Positions 18,011-25,265 of a stretch of 59,437 nt of DNA are shown here, in pieces. The notes beneath the pieces were generated by a model. That model searched no databases, was not told the DNA's origin, and saw only the letters and a program-made list of their open reading frames with translations. The translations under genes and the position numbers were made by a program. Numbering within the stretch: the first letter of the stretch is position 1; the number at the start of each line of letters is the position of its first letter. The stretch is from an uncultured Opitutaceae bacterium (GTDB lineage Bacteria; Verrucomicrobiota; Verrucomicrobiia; Opitutales; Opitutaceae), in contig CALFNN010000022.1 of assembly GCA_937902925.1 (NCBI GenBank), forward strand, positions 1 to 59,437, written 5' to 3'.

Positions 18011-19401
18011 GGCGCTGCGGAATGCGGGTTCCGCGTAATTGATTCGGTCGCCAGCGCTTGTTCGAAGTCTTTCCACAGATCTTCGATCTCCTCGATTCCG
18101 ACGGAGAGACGAACCAGTCCATCGCTAATGCCCGCACGCTGGCGTTCGGCCGGGCTCATCGTTCGGTGCGAGGTGCGACTTGGGACACAAATCAAGCTTT
18201 CAACTCCGCCGAGGCTCAATGCCGGCATGATCACGCGAAGCCGACTCATCATGCGATCAACCTGGGCGGGATCGCGCAGTTCGAATGAAAGCATGCCGCC
18301 GAATCCGCGCATCTGCCGCGCCGCGAGCGCGTGCGTAGAATGATCCGGAAGTCCCGGATAGTTGACGCGGGCAACGGCCGGATGCGTTTGCAGGAAGCGA
18401 GCGAGGGCGAGCGCGTTTTCGTTGTGTCGCTGGACGCGGATGGCGAGCGTTTTCAGACCGCGTTCGAGTTGGGAACAGGCGTGCGCGTCCAGCATCCCGC
18501 CGAAATTCACGGCGCCCGCCATGACGCGGCGAATCAACTCTGCCGCGCCCACCACCACGCCGGCGTTCACATCGCTGTGGCCGTTGAGATATTTCGTGGC
18601 GCTGTGAACGACGGCGTCGAATCCGTAGCCGAGGGGGTTTTGGTTAATCGGTGTGGCGAACGTGTTGTCGACAAACGTCAGCACCGCGTGATGCCGGCCC
18701 AGCGCGGCCACGGCTGCGAGGTCGACGCAGCGTAGCAGCGGATTCGACGGCGATTCGACGTAGATCAACCGGGTCTCGGGCCGCACGACCGTCGCGAATT
18801 CCGCCGCGTCCGCACCCCAGGAAACCTCCACGCCGAGGCGCGTCAGCTCGCGGTTGATGAACTGCACCGTGCCACCGTAGAGATCGTTTTGGAAAATCGC
18901 GTGGTCGCCGGGCTTGAGGTGGGCCAGCAGCAGCGTCGAGATTGCCGCCATGCCGGAGCCGAAGACGACTGCGGCCTCGCCCTTTTCGAGCGCGGCGACT
19001 TTGCGAGCGATGACCTGCTGGTTGGGCGTGTTGAAGTAACGCGGATAGATGTTTTCGTTCGCCGGATTGGGAAAAGCGTAGGCCGTGGAGGTGAAAATGG
19101 GACTGCACGCGCCGCCGATCCGGGCCTCATGATGCGTGCCCGCATGGATACAAAGGGTCGACGCTCCAGGTGGGTTTTGGCCCGGGGAACGAGATTCGGT
19201 CGTGTCGCTCCGCGGCGCCACGCCAGTCTTCGACGACCAGGCGTCCCAAGCACCGAACTCAGGGCAGCAGGAGCCGGCGACGCTTATGCATTCCGGGCAA
19301 AGCAAGCGATCACCCATCCGCACCGCCTCGAAGCGACCGCAGGCTTCGCAGATCGCGCCCGCCGCGGGAACGGATGAGATGGGGGATGAGGCCGAATTCA
19401 T
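18007..19401 (-). CDS. Cys/Met-metabolism PLP enzyme with N-terminal zinc ribbon
   Basis: 464 residues. From about residue 80 it is a typical cystathionine gamma-synthase/O-acetylhomoserine sulfhydrylase fold: YPRYFNTPNQQVIARKVAALE, FGSGMAAIST, and the PLP lysine in SATKYLNGHSD. The first 80 residues are unusual: CEACGRF, CPEC and CCPE groups form a probable zinc ribbon (CEAC..CPEC), followed by a linker. I know of no standard family member with this ribbon. It could sense metal or thiol state or dock a partner. The enzyme probably makes or breaks a sulfur amino acid, perhaps to supply cysteine sulfur for Fe-S repair. Exact reaction not determinable. Confidence 0.85.
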   Translation of the reverse strand: MNSASSPISSVPAAGAICEACGRFEAVRMGDRLLCPECISVAGSCCPEFGAWDAWSSKTGVAPRSDTTESRSPGQNPPGASTLCIHAGTHHEARIGGACSPIFTSTAYAFPNPANENIYPRYFNTPNQQVIARKVAALEKGEAAVVFGSGMAAISTLLLAHLKPGDHAIFQNDLYGGTVQFINRELTRLGVEVSWGADAAEFATVVRPETRLIYVESPSNPLLRCVDLAAVAALGRHHAVLTFVDNTFATPINQNPLGYGFDAVVHSATKYLNGHSDVNAGVVVGAAELIRRVMAGAVNFGGMLDAHACSQLERGLKTLAIRVQRHNENALALARFLQTHPAVARVNYPGLPDHSTHALAARQMRGFGGMLSFELRDPAQVDRMMSRLRVIMPALSLGGVESLICVPSRTSHRTMSPAERQRAGISDGLVRLSVGIEEIEDLWKDFEQALATESITRNPHSAAP

Positions 19402-19500
19402 GAGGGAAAGAGGAAATGAACTCCGTCGGGTGGCGGCGGCGAAATCTCTTCCGCGGCCTTTCGATTTGGGACCGACCCAGCAGCGATCACCTTGATAAAG

Positions 19501-19944
19501 TCAGTAGTCCGGGAATTCTCGCAAATAGCAGGTCGGACTGGACGGTTCAGGCGTATCGTCCCCGGCGGCGGTTGAATGACCCGCCAGCCCTGAATCAGTG
19601 ATGATCCGCTGGAGAGCCTGCGCAGCTTCCTGTGGATCGAAGTCCTCGTGATACGTCTTTTTTACTCCCATTTTGCTGAGGTCGTAATGCTTGTCGGCCT
19701 GGAGACCGTGGCGTTTAAGGATCTGCGCGGCGCAATGCAGCGGGCAGCCGTCCAGCGCGATGATTGGGCGCCCGGATTTGGCGGTTCGCACGAGCGGCTT
19801 CACGTCTCCGCCCACTCCGGCGATGCACGACATCTCGGCCACCTTAAGCCGGTCCAACCGGACGGCGATGTAGTTGGCCATCTGCGCGGCGCTGGAGGCG
19901 CCGGAGCAGGAATAGACCAAGGGAAGCGGCCGGCCTGGTTTCAT
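19501..19944 (-). CDS. DGC-domain putative zinc-binding protein
   Basis: 147 residues. The family signature is complete: YSCSGASSAAQMANYIAVRL at the start, EMSCIAGVGGD, and the ALDGCPLHC motif that names the DGC domain. These small proteins are thought to bind zinc through their cysteines and are common beside Fe-S or nitrosative-stress genes. ATG 19944 overlaps the RIC stop (ATGA), so the two are coupled. The canonical second Cys of the first CSGC-type motif is Ala here (CSGA), a small departure. The C-terminal 30 residues are variable. Confidence 0.85.
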   Translation of the reverse strand: MKPGRPLPLVYSCSGASSAAQMANYIAVRLDRLKVAEMSCIAGVGGDVKPLVRTAKSGRPIIALDGCPLHCAAQILKRHGLQADKHYDLSKMGVKKTYHEDFDPQEAAQALQRIITDSGLAGHSTAAGDDTPEPSSPTCYLREFPDY

Positions 19945-20642
19945 CTCGCACCGCTGGCCAGCGCCCGGGGAAATAACACGTTGTTCTCCTTGTGGACGTG
20001 CTGGTGGGTCTCTTGCTCCAGGTTGGCCAATCCGTCGTAGAGAGCGCGGAAAGTATTACAGGCCCACTCCGGCGGCGAATAGTTGTCGGTCAGCTCGCGG
20101 AACCGGGACAGGGCGGCGCCGGCACGATCGTGTTCGGATTCGAGCTTATCGAGCGCACCTTTCAACGGGGCGGCTCCGGCTCCGCCGGCGGATTCCAGCT
20201 GGCGGATCGCGGGAAAGATTTTTTCTTCCTCCTCCTGCGTATGAGCGGACATGGCCGCGTTGAAACTCTCAAATACCTCGCGCACCTCCCGGAGCCGGGG
20301 TTCATGGTCACCATGCACGGCGGCGACCTTGCGTGTCATGAAATCCAAACGCGGCAGCTCTTCGCGGAGATAACCGTGGTGGATCTGCTCGATGTGATCG
20401 CACAGCGCGGAAAGGCTCAGCGCGGCGGGATCGGACGATGCGGCGGCGGATGGGCCGGCGTCCAAGGCGGCCAGCATGGCGACGACGGTTGCCGCATCGA
20501 GATTCTTGGCGCGGCAGGCGTCGGCGAGCGGCTTCTTTCCGCCGCAGCAGTAGTCGATGCCGAGGCTCTCGAAGATGCGTGAACGGGCCGGCGCAGACCG
20601 GACAATTTCACCGACAGTGGTCTCAACGGTAATCTGATTCAT
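19941..20642 (-). CDS. RIC-type di-iron protein for Fe-S cluster repair (YtfE/ScdA family)
   Basis: 233 residues from ATG 20642. The N-terminal ScdA_N-type domain carries GIDYCCGGKKPL. The C-terminal hemerythrin-like domain has the iron ligands in HIEQIHHGYLREELP, HGDHEPRL, HTQEEEEKIFP, ESEHDRAG and HQHVHKENNVLFP. RIC proteins repair Fe-S clusters damaged by NO or oxidants and are classic NsrR/FNR targets. It is divergent from an Rrf2 regulator and heads the long minus-strand series DGC, PLP enzyme, GNAT, NadA, NMO-like and DUF3088. A TTG at 20663 is an alternative start. Confidence 0.92.
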   Translation of the reverse strand: MNQITVETTVGEIVRSAPARSRIFESLGIDYCCGGKKPLADACRAKNLDAATVVAMLAALDAGPSAAASSDPAALSLSALCDHIEQIHHGYLREELPRLDFMTRKVAAVHGDHEPRLREVREVFESFNAAMSAHTQEEEEKIFPAIRQLESAGGAGAAPLKGALDKLESEHDRAGAALSRFRELTDNYSPPEWACNTFRALYDGLANLEQETHQHVHKENNVLFPRALASGAR

Positions 20643-20692
20643 AGGTAAACGGTGCGCTTGCAAAATTGGATGTCAATGTCCAGTTATCGGTC
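20643..20692. promoter_or_regulatory. Divergent RIC / Rrf2 promoter region
   Basis: Only 50 bases separate the two divergent starts, so both promoters and the operator must lie here or extend into the coding ends. A short direct repeat ATGTC-A-ATGTC stands at 20670-20680. The AT-rich patch is a likely binding site for the Rrf2 protein. No consensus NsrR palindrome is visible. Confidence 0.5.
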
Positions 20693-21154
20693 ATGCAGCT
20701 GATTTCGCGCACCTCCGAATATGCCTTGCGGGCCGTGATCTGGCTGGTCCAGGAGCCAGCGCGTTCGCAGACCACCCGGCAGATCGCCAAGGCCACCCGC
20801 ACCCCGCCGGACTACACTTCGAAGGTTTTGCAACTGCTCGCCAAGGCCGGCGTGGTGCGAAGTCAGCGCGGGCTGGGCGGCGGTTTTCAACTCGTGCGCG
20901 AGCCAACGGACATCACCGTGTTGGAAGTCATCAATGCGATGGATCCGCTGGAACGCATTCACACCTGTCCTCTGGGCCTGAAGGCGCACGGAAAAAACCT
21001 TTGTCCATTGCACTGCGGCATGAACGACGTGGCGCAGCAAATGGAGGCAGCCTTCGCAAAAACGAAACTCGCGGATCTGCTCAACGACGACTCGGCCTCC
21101 GTTCCGTTGGGCATCAAACTAAAGCCCACACGCCGTTCCCCGACCGCGGCCTGA
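20693..21154 (+). CDS. Rrf2-family Fe-S regulator (NsrR/IscR-like)
   Basis: 153 residues from ATG 20693 (MQLISRTSEYALRAV), the typical Rrf2 start. A winged HTH is followed by RGLGGGFQL (wing). Three cysteines follow in HTCPLG...LCPLHC with spacing C-x11-C-x3-C, different from NsrR (C-x7-C-x5-C) and IscR but common in other Rrf2 proteins, so a cluster is likely. It is divergent from RIC, so NO or Fe-S status probably controls the RIC series through it. The effector is inferred. Confidence 0.88.
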   Translation: MQLISRTSEYALRAVIWLVQEPARSQTTRQIAKATRTPPDYTSKVLQLLAKAGVVRSQRGLGGGFQLVREPTDITVLEVINAMDPLERIHTCPLGLKAHGKNLCPLHCGMNDVAQQMEAAFAKTKLADLLNDDSASVPLGIKLKPTRRSPTAA

Positions 21155-21722
21155 TCCGGTCGCGATCGCGAAGGCCACCACGCAGCTCAACCGATTGACG
21201 CTAGCGCTGTTCGCCGGCCGGCGCCACGGCAGGCCACCTATCAGCGGATAAACTGAATCCGAACTCCTCCGCCTAGCGGCAAGGCGTCCAGGGCTTCGCC
21301 GAGAAATGGCTGACCGGATAGTGTCCAGCCCAGCCGACAAAGGGAATGAGCAAGACAATCACCCGCGATGGAATGCCGCCGGGGCTTTCGCTGCCGTAGG
21401 AGTGAACTTGTCCTGAGCGCCTTGGCGGTAGGCGATGATCATGGTCGGGGGCGCCCCTTCGACCGTGTCGTTCCGCTTCAGGTCTTCGATGTCGATGACG
21501 GGTCCGTTGCGCACCACCCCGGGAACCAGCCGGCCGCCCCGCGCGCGCGCGGTCTTGATCCAGCTCAAGTTCTGATGGATTTGGACTGTGCAGCGACGGC
21601 GGTCCGACGATGATTTCAGTGCCGATTTTTTTTCATGCGACCTCCGACCTCCTTCGTTCCCGCTGGCGCTCGCCAGAATAGATTTTGAGCCTCGCCCTCC
21701 CGGCTTTTGCTCCGGCCACCGC
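21155..21722. other. Gene-poor gap between Rrf2 and the copper receptor
   Basis: About 570 bases with no gene I can assign. A minus-strand open frame (about 21359-21600, without a convincing ATG) has good third-position G/C bias and encodes the phrase NGPVIDIEDLKRND; it could be a fragment of a decayed gene. A TCGCGATCGCGA palindrome is at 21160-21171. Probably a boundary between the nitrosative-stress block and the copper block. Confidence 0.4.
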
Positions 21723-22694
21723 ATGCGCCACAAAATCTCCCTCGTCCTGACGCTCGCCGCATGGCTCCTCGCCACGGGCAGCCAATGGGATTTCGTGCAG
21801 ACGTTCGCGTGGGGCCGCATGATCGTCGACTACTCGCATGACATGACCGTGGCGCAGGCGGTGACGAAAACATTTTCGCCGCAAACCATGTGCTCCCTCT
21901 GCCACGCCGTCGCCGACGCGAAGCAGAAGGAGTCCAACAACGCCGGGGTCCCCAACGCGAAAACTCCCGGCAAGATTCTGCTCTTGTGCACCCCGCGCGC
22001 CCTCGTGCTCGCTTCGCCGGCGTCGTCGTATGCCGGACTGATCGCTCCCGAGCCGGCGCCGACGAGCGCCGACCGCTCCCCTCCGCCGAGCCCGCCCCCG
22101 CGCGCCCTGACCTCAATTCGATGGAGCGCAGGCTTCCGGCCTGCCCGCCGTGTTCGCGCGTGCGATTCATTTTCGCCGCGTCCGTCTCGCTGCCGGCACT
22201 ACGCGGCGCCCGTGTTTCGCGCGGGCGCGTCCGGCCATGCAGCCATCCGCAAATCCATTCAAGAATCTGTCCTTCCATGCAATTTTTTCCCTTTTCTCAT
22301 TCTGTCACCCCATCCGTTCTCGCGATCACGCTCGCACTCTCCATCGCCCCGCTCGGCGCCCAGACCGCTCCAGCCGAACCGGCCGGACAGCTTATCCCGC
22401 TCGTGGTCACCGCCACCGCGCTCGGTGCGAAGCCACTCGAATCCGTCCTCGACACCAAAGCCGCCGCCCAACCCATTCCCGCTCAGGACGGCGCCGATAT
22501 TCTCAAGACCGTTCCGGGCTTCTCCGTCAGCCGCAAGGGCGGAGCCGATGGCGAGGTCGTCCTCCGCGGCCAAGCCGGCTCGCGTCTCGATCTGCTCCTC
22601 GACGGCGAAAGCGCGCTCGGCGGTTGCCCTCACCGCATGGACCCACCCACCGCCTACATTTTCCCCGCCGCGTTCGATCGCGTCACCATCCTGA
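21723..22694 (+). CDS. Small exported Cys-containing protein of copper-receptor loci; tail uncertain
   Basis: The N-terminal 70 or so residues look real: a signal-like segment ISLVLTLAAWLLATGS, then VAQAVTKTFSPQTMCSLCHAV with a CxxC pair, a pattern I associate with small proteins encoded just before TonB-dependent copper receptors. The frame has no stop until 22694, 400 bases into the receptor gene, and its tail is Pro/Arg-rich, so the natural gene probably ends near 22130 and a frameshift or lost stop is likely. Possible role: periplasmic copper handling. The end given is only the open-frame end. Confidence 0.45.
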   Translation: MRHKISLVLTLAAWLLATGSQWDFVQTFAWGRMIVDYSHDMTVAQAVTKTFSPQTMCSLCHAVADAKQKESNNAGVPNAKTPGKILLLCTPRALVLASPASSYAGLIAPEPAPTSADRSPPPSPPPRALTSIRWSAGFRPARRVRACDSFSPRPSRCRHYAAPVFRAGASGHAAIRKSIQESVLPCNFFPFLILSPHPFSRSRSHSPSPRSAPRPLQPNRPDSLSRSWSPPPRSVRSHSNPSSTPKPPPNPFPLRTAPIFSRPFRASPSAARAEPMARSSSAAKPARVSICSSTAKARSAVALTAWTHPPPTFSPPRSIASPS

Positions 22695-24367
22695 AGGGAC
22701 CGCAGACCGTTCTCTACGGTCCGGGTAATTCGGCCGGTGTCGTCCTGTTCGAGCGCGATCTCCATCGCTTCGCCGCGCCGGGTGTCGTCGTCGACGGCTC
22801 GCTGACCTTCGCCAGCTTCGGGCGCGACGACGAAGCCGTCAACGTGCGCGCCGGCGTCCCCGCTTTCTATCTCCAGGCCGCCGCCAACCGCTCGGGGTCC
22901 GATGACTACCGCGACGGCGACGGACGCGCCGTGCATTCCCACTACGAGCGCTCCAGTGTGAAAGCCGCCGCCGGCTGGACTCCTGATGCCAGCACTCTCG
23001 TTGAACTCTCCGCCACCGTCAGTGAGGGTGAGGCCGCCTACGGCTACAGCATGATGGATGCAACCCAGCTCGACCGCGAAAATTTCGGCCTTCGTTTCCG
23101 CAAAACCGCCGTCTCACCGCTGGTCGCCAAGCTTGAGGCCCAGCTCTACTACAACTTCGTCGACCATGTGATGGACGACTACAGCCTGCGCTCCTTCACG
23201 CCGTCGATGATGGGTCCAACTCCGTCCGCTTCGAATCCCGATCATCGTCTCTTCGGCGGCCGAACTGTCGTTGAACTCGCTCTCGCTTCCGGCACCACCG
23301 TCAAGCTCGGCGGCGACTTTACCGTCGCTCGTCACCGTTCCCGCAGCACGACCAACCAGCCGGCAATGCCCTATCAGTCGCTGCCCCGCATCGCCGACGC
23401 GACGAGCGACGATTATGGTGTCTTCGGGGAGGTCACCCAACCCCTGGCCGCGTCGGCCCGCCTCATCGCGGGCCTGCGGTTCGATGCGTGGCGCGCCGAG
23501 GATCGGCGCGCCGTGATCGCCAGCATGATGGGTTCGACGCCAAATCCTACGGCCCACGAACGGCGCCGCGAGACTCACCCCGGCGGCTTCGTCCGCTACG
23601 AACACGATCTCGCCGCCATGCCCGCGACCGTCTACCTCGGAGTCGGCTACACGAAACGCTCGCCCGACTACTGGGAGCTTATGACCAACGAAAGCCTCGC
23701 AACCAAGAGTTCGTTCCACGCCGCGGCGGAAAAAACGACGCAACTCGACACCGGCCTGACTTATCGGCGCGGACCTCTCACCGGCTCCGTCTCCGTGTTC
23801 GTCAACGCCGCCGACGACTACATCCTGGTCCAAACCAACGTGCCGAAGAGCAGCGGCATGGGCATGACGACCAGCATGGCCACGGTCACCCGCAATATCG
23901 ACGCCTCCTCCTTCGGTGGCGAAGCGGGCCTCGGCTATACGCTCGCCGACCATTGGAAACTCGACGCCAGCGTCGCGACCGTGCGCGGCCGCAACAAAAC
24001 CGATCATAGGCCTCTCGCCCAGCAACCGCCGCTCGAAGCTCGTCTCGGGGTCGCCTTCGCTGCGTCCGCGTGGTCGGTCGGCGGCCTTGCGCGCCTCGTG
24101 GCTGCGCAAAAACGCGTTGCGCTCAACCAAGGCACGATCATCGGCCAAGACCTGGGCCGCACAGGCGGCTTCGCCGTCTTCTCGCTCAACGCCGGCTGGC
24201 GGGTAAACGCTCACGCGCTGCTCACCACGGGCGTCGATAATCTCTTCGACCAAACCTACGCCGAACACCTCAGCCGCAGCGGCGGGGCCGTCACCGGCTA
24301 TCCGGTCACGACGCGCATCAACGAACCCGGCCGCACTTGCTGGATCCGGCTCGCCGTCACTTTCTAG
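22277..24367 (+). CDS. TonB-dependent copper receptor (OprC/NosA-type)
   Basis: 696 residues from ATG 22277, with a signal peptide ending near SIAPLGAQT. The plug domain follows (VLRGQAGSRLDLLLDGESALGG), with GGCPHRMDPPTAYIFPAAFD leading into KGPQTVLYGPGNSAGVVLFE; the latter run is characteristic of OprC/NosA, the outer-membrane copper receptors linked to nitrous-oxide reductase maturation. Met-rich loops (SMMGPTP, SGMGMTTSM) suit copper binding. It ends with the beta-barrel phenylalanine (LAVTF). NosA was first described as an outer-membrane protein needed for copper delivery to NosZ, so its presence beside the nos block is functional rather than incidental. Confidence 0.9.
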   Translation: MQFFPFSHSVTPSVLAITLALSIAPLGAQTAPAEPAGQLIPLVVTATALGAKPLESVLDTKAAAQPIPAQDGADILKTVPGFSVSRKGGADGEVVLRGQAGSRLDLLLDGESALGGCPHRMDPPTAYIFPAAFDRVTILKGPQTVLYGPGNSAGVVLFERDLHRFAAPGVVVDGSLTFASFGRDDEAVNVRAGVPAFYLQAAANRSGSDDYRDGDGRAVHSHYERSSVKAAAGWTPDASTLVELSATVSEGEAAYGYSMMDATQLDRENFGLRFRKTAVSPLVAKLEAQLYYNFVDHVMDDYSLRSFTPSMMGPTPSASNPDHRLFGGRTVVELALASGTTVKLGGDFTVARHRSRSTTNQPAMPYQSLPRIADATSDDYGVFGEVTQPLAASARLIAGLRFDAWRAEDRRAVIASMMGSTPNPTAHERRRETHPGGFVRYEHDLAAMPATVYLGVGYTKRSPDYWELMTNESLATKSSFHAAAEKTTQLDTGLTYRRGPLTGSVSVFVNAADDYILVQTNVPKSSGMGMTTSMATVTRNIDASSFGGEAGLGYTLADHWKLDASVATVRGRNKTDHRPLAQQPPLEARLGVAFAASAWSVGGLARLVAAQKRVALNQGTIIGQDLGRTGGFAVFSLNAGWRVNAHALLTTGVDNLFDQTYAEHLSRSGGAVTGYPVTTRINEPGRTCWIRLAVTF

Positions 24368-24545
24368 CAACAGACCGGCAATTTCACCCTCCCGAGCGCC
24401 GCGATGGCGGCCCGATGCCGCTTGGGTCGGCCGCCGCTTCTTCTCCCGCGACGTCCGTCTGGCCGCCACGGTCGGCGGGGCGCTCGTCGATTTTGGTCTT
24501 CACCGTGTGAAGGCGATGCGGCCCACGGTGAATCGTTTCCGATTG

Positions 24546-25196
24546 TTACTTTTCCTCGTGTATATGCTCTGAGGTAGGCGTTTCATCGTTCTCCGCGAAA
24601 TGCCCGTGCGCCGCACGGGTGGCCGCCTGATAAATGCCTTCGACGTAGTGAATGTATTCGACGTAAGCCCTCACAGCCTCGCGACCGGCCTCGACGTCGT
24701 CCCGGGCAAATTTCTTTTTCTCCACCGCTCCGTTGAAATGCTCGCGCAGGCCATGCTCGATTTTCTCCGCAAGGAGTTTCAACACCGGGTCGACGTTTCC
24801 GGTCTCTAAAGCCTCGTCGCCTGCAGGGATGGCGGGGCCGAGGTCACGGCCGGCGGGTTTAAGTCCGGTAAAGGACGCGCCTTCACCAACCCGATGGATG
24901 CGCACGAGCGTCTCGAAGAAATACATGTCGGCGAGCTTGCGCGCCGCGGGGTTGAGTTTGCGCACCGCAAGGGTCTGGTCGAACGCGTGCTTGATCTCCG
25001 TTTCATCGGCCTTTTGCACCCAGATGAGGACAAGGTTGACGTTGCCTTCCGCCAGCGCCTTTTGCGCAGCTTTGACGACGGGACCGTCGAGGCCGTCGCA
25101 GTGCGCCTGCGCGCGGGAAGGCGCGAAGAACAGTCCCACCGCCAGCGCGGTAAGGACGGTGAGGAGGATTGGGGACTTCTTGGTTTTCGTTTTCAT
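24546..25196 (-). CDS. Exported DUF6448 protein
   Basis: 216 residues from ATG 25196. A signal peptide (LLTVLTALAVGLFFAPSRAQA) precedes AHCDGLDGPV, the conserved start of DUF6448 proteins; the mature part is helical and His-rich, with a late cluster (AHGHF...SEHIHEEK) suited to metal binding. No function is established. It lies between the copper receptor and an RND efflux operon on the minus strand, 70 bases downstream of the permease end, and may be the last gene of that operon. A periplasmic metal role is inferred. Confidence 0.78.
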   Translation of the reverse strand: MKTKTKKSPILLTVLTALAVGLFFAPSRAQAHCDGLDGPVVKAAQKALAEGNVNLVLIWVQKADETEIKHAFDQTLAVRKLNPAARKLADMYFFETLVRIHRVGEGASFTGLKPAGRDLGPAIPAGDEALETGNVDPVLKLLAEKIEHGLREHFNGAVEKKKFARDDVEAGREAVRAYVEYIHYVEGIYQAATRAAHGHFAENDETPTSEHIHEEK

Positions 25197-25265
25197 GATG
25201 TGACTGGGTTGAAACGCGGTATTGCCACTTCTGTTGGCAGGGACGGCTGTAAGCATCGGGGCCGG

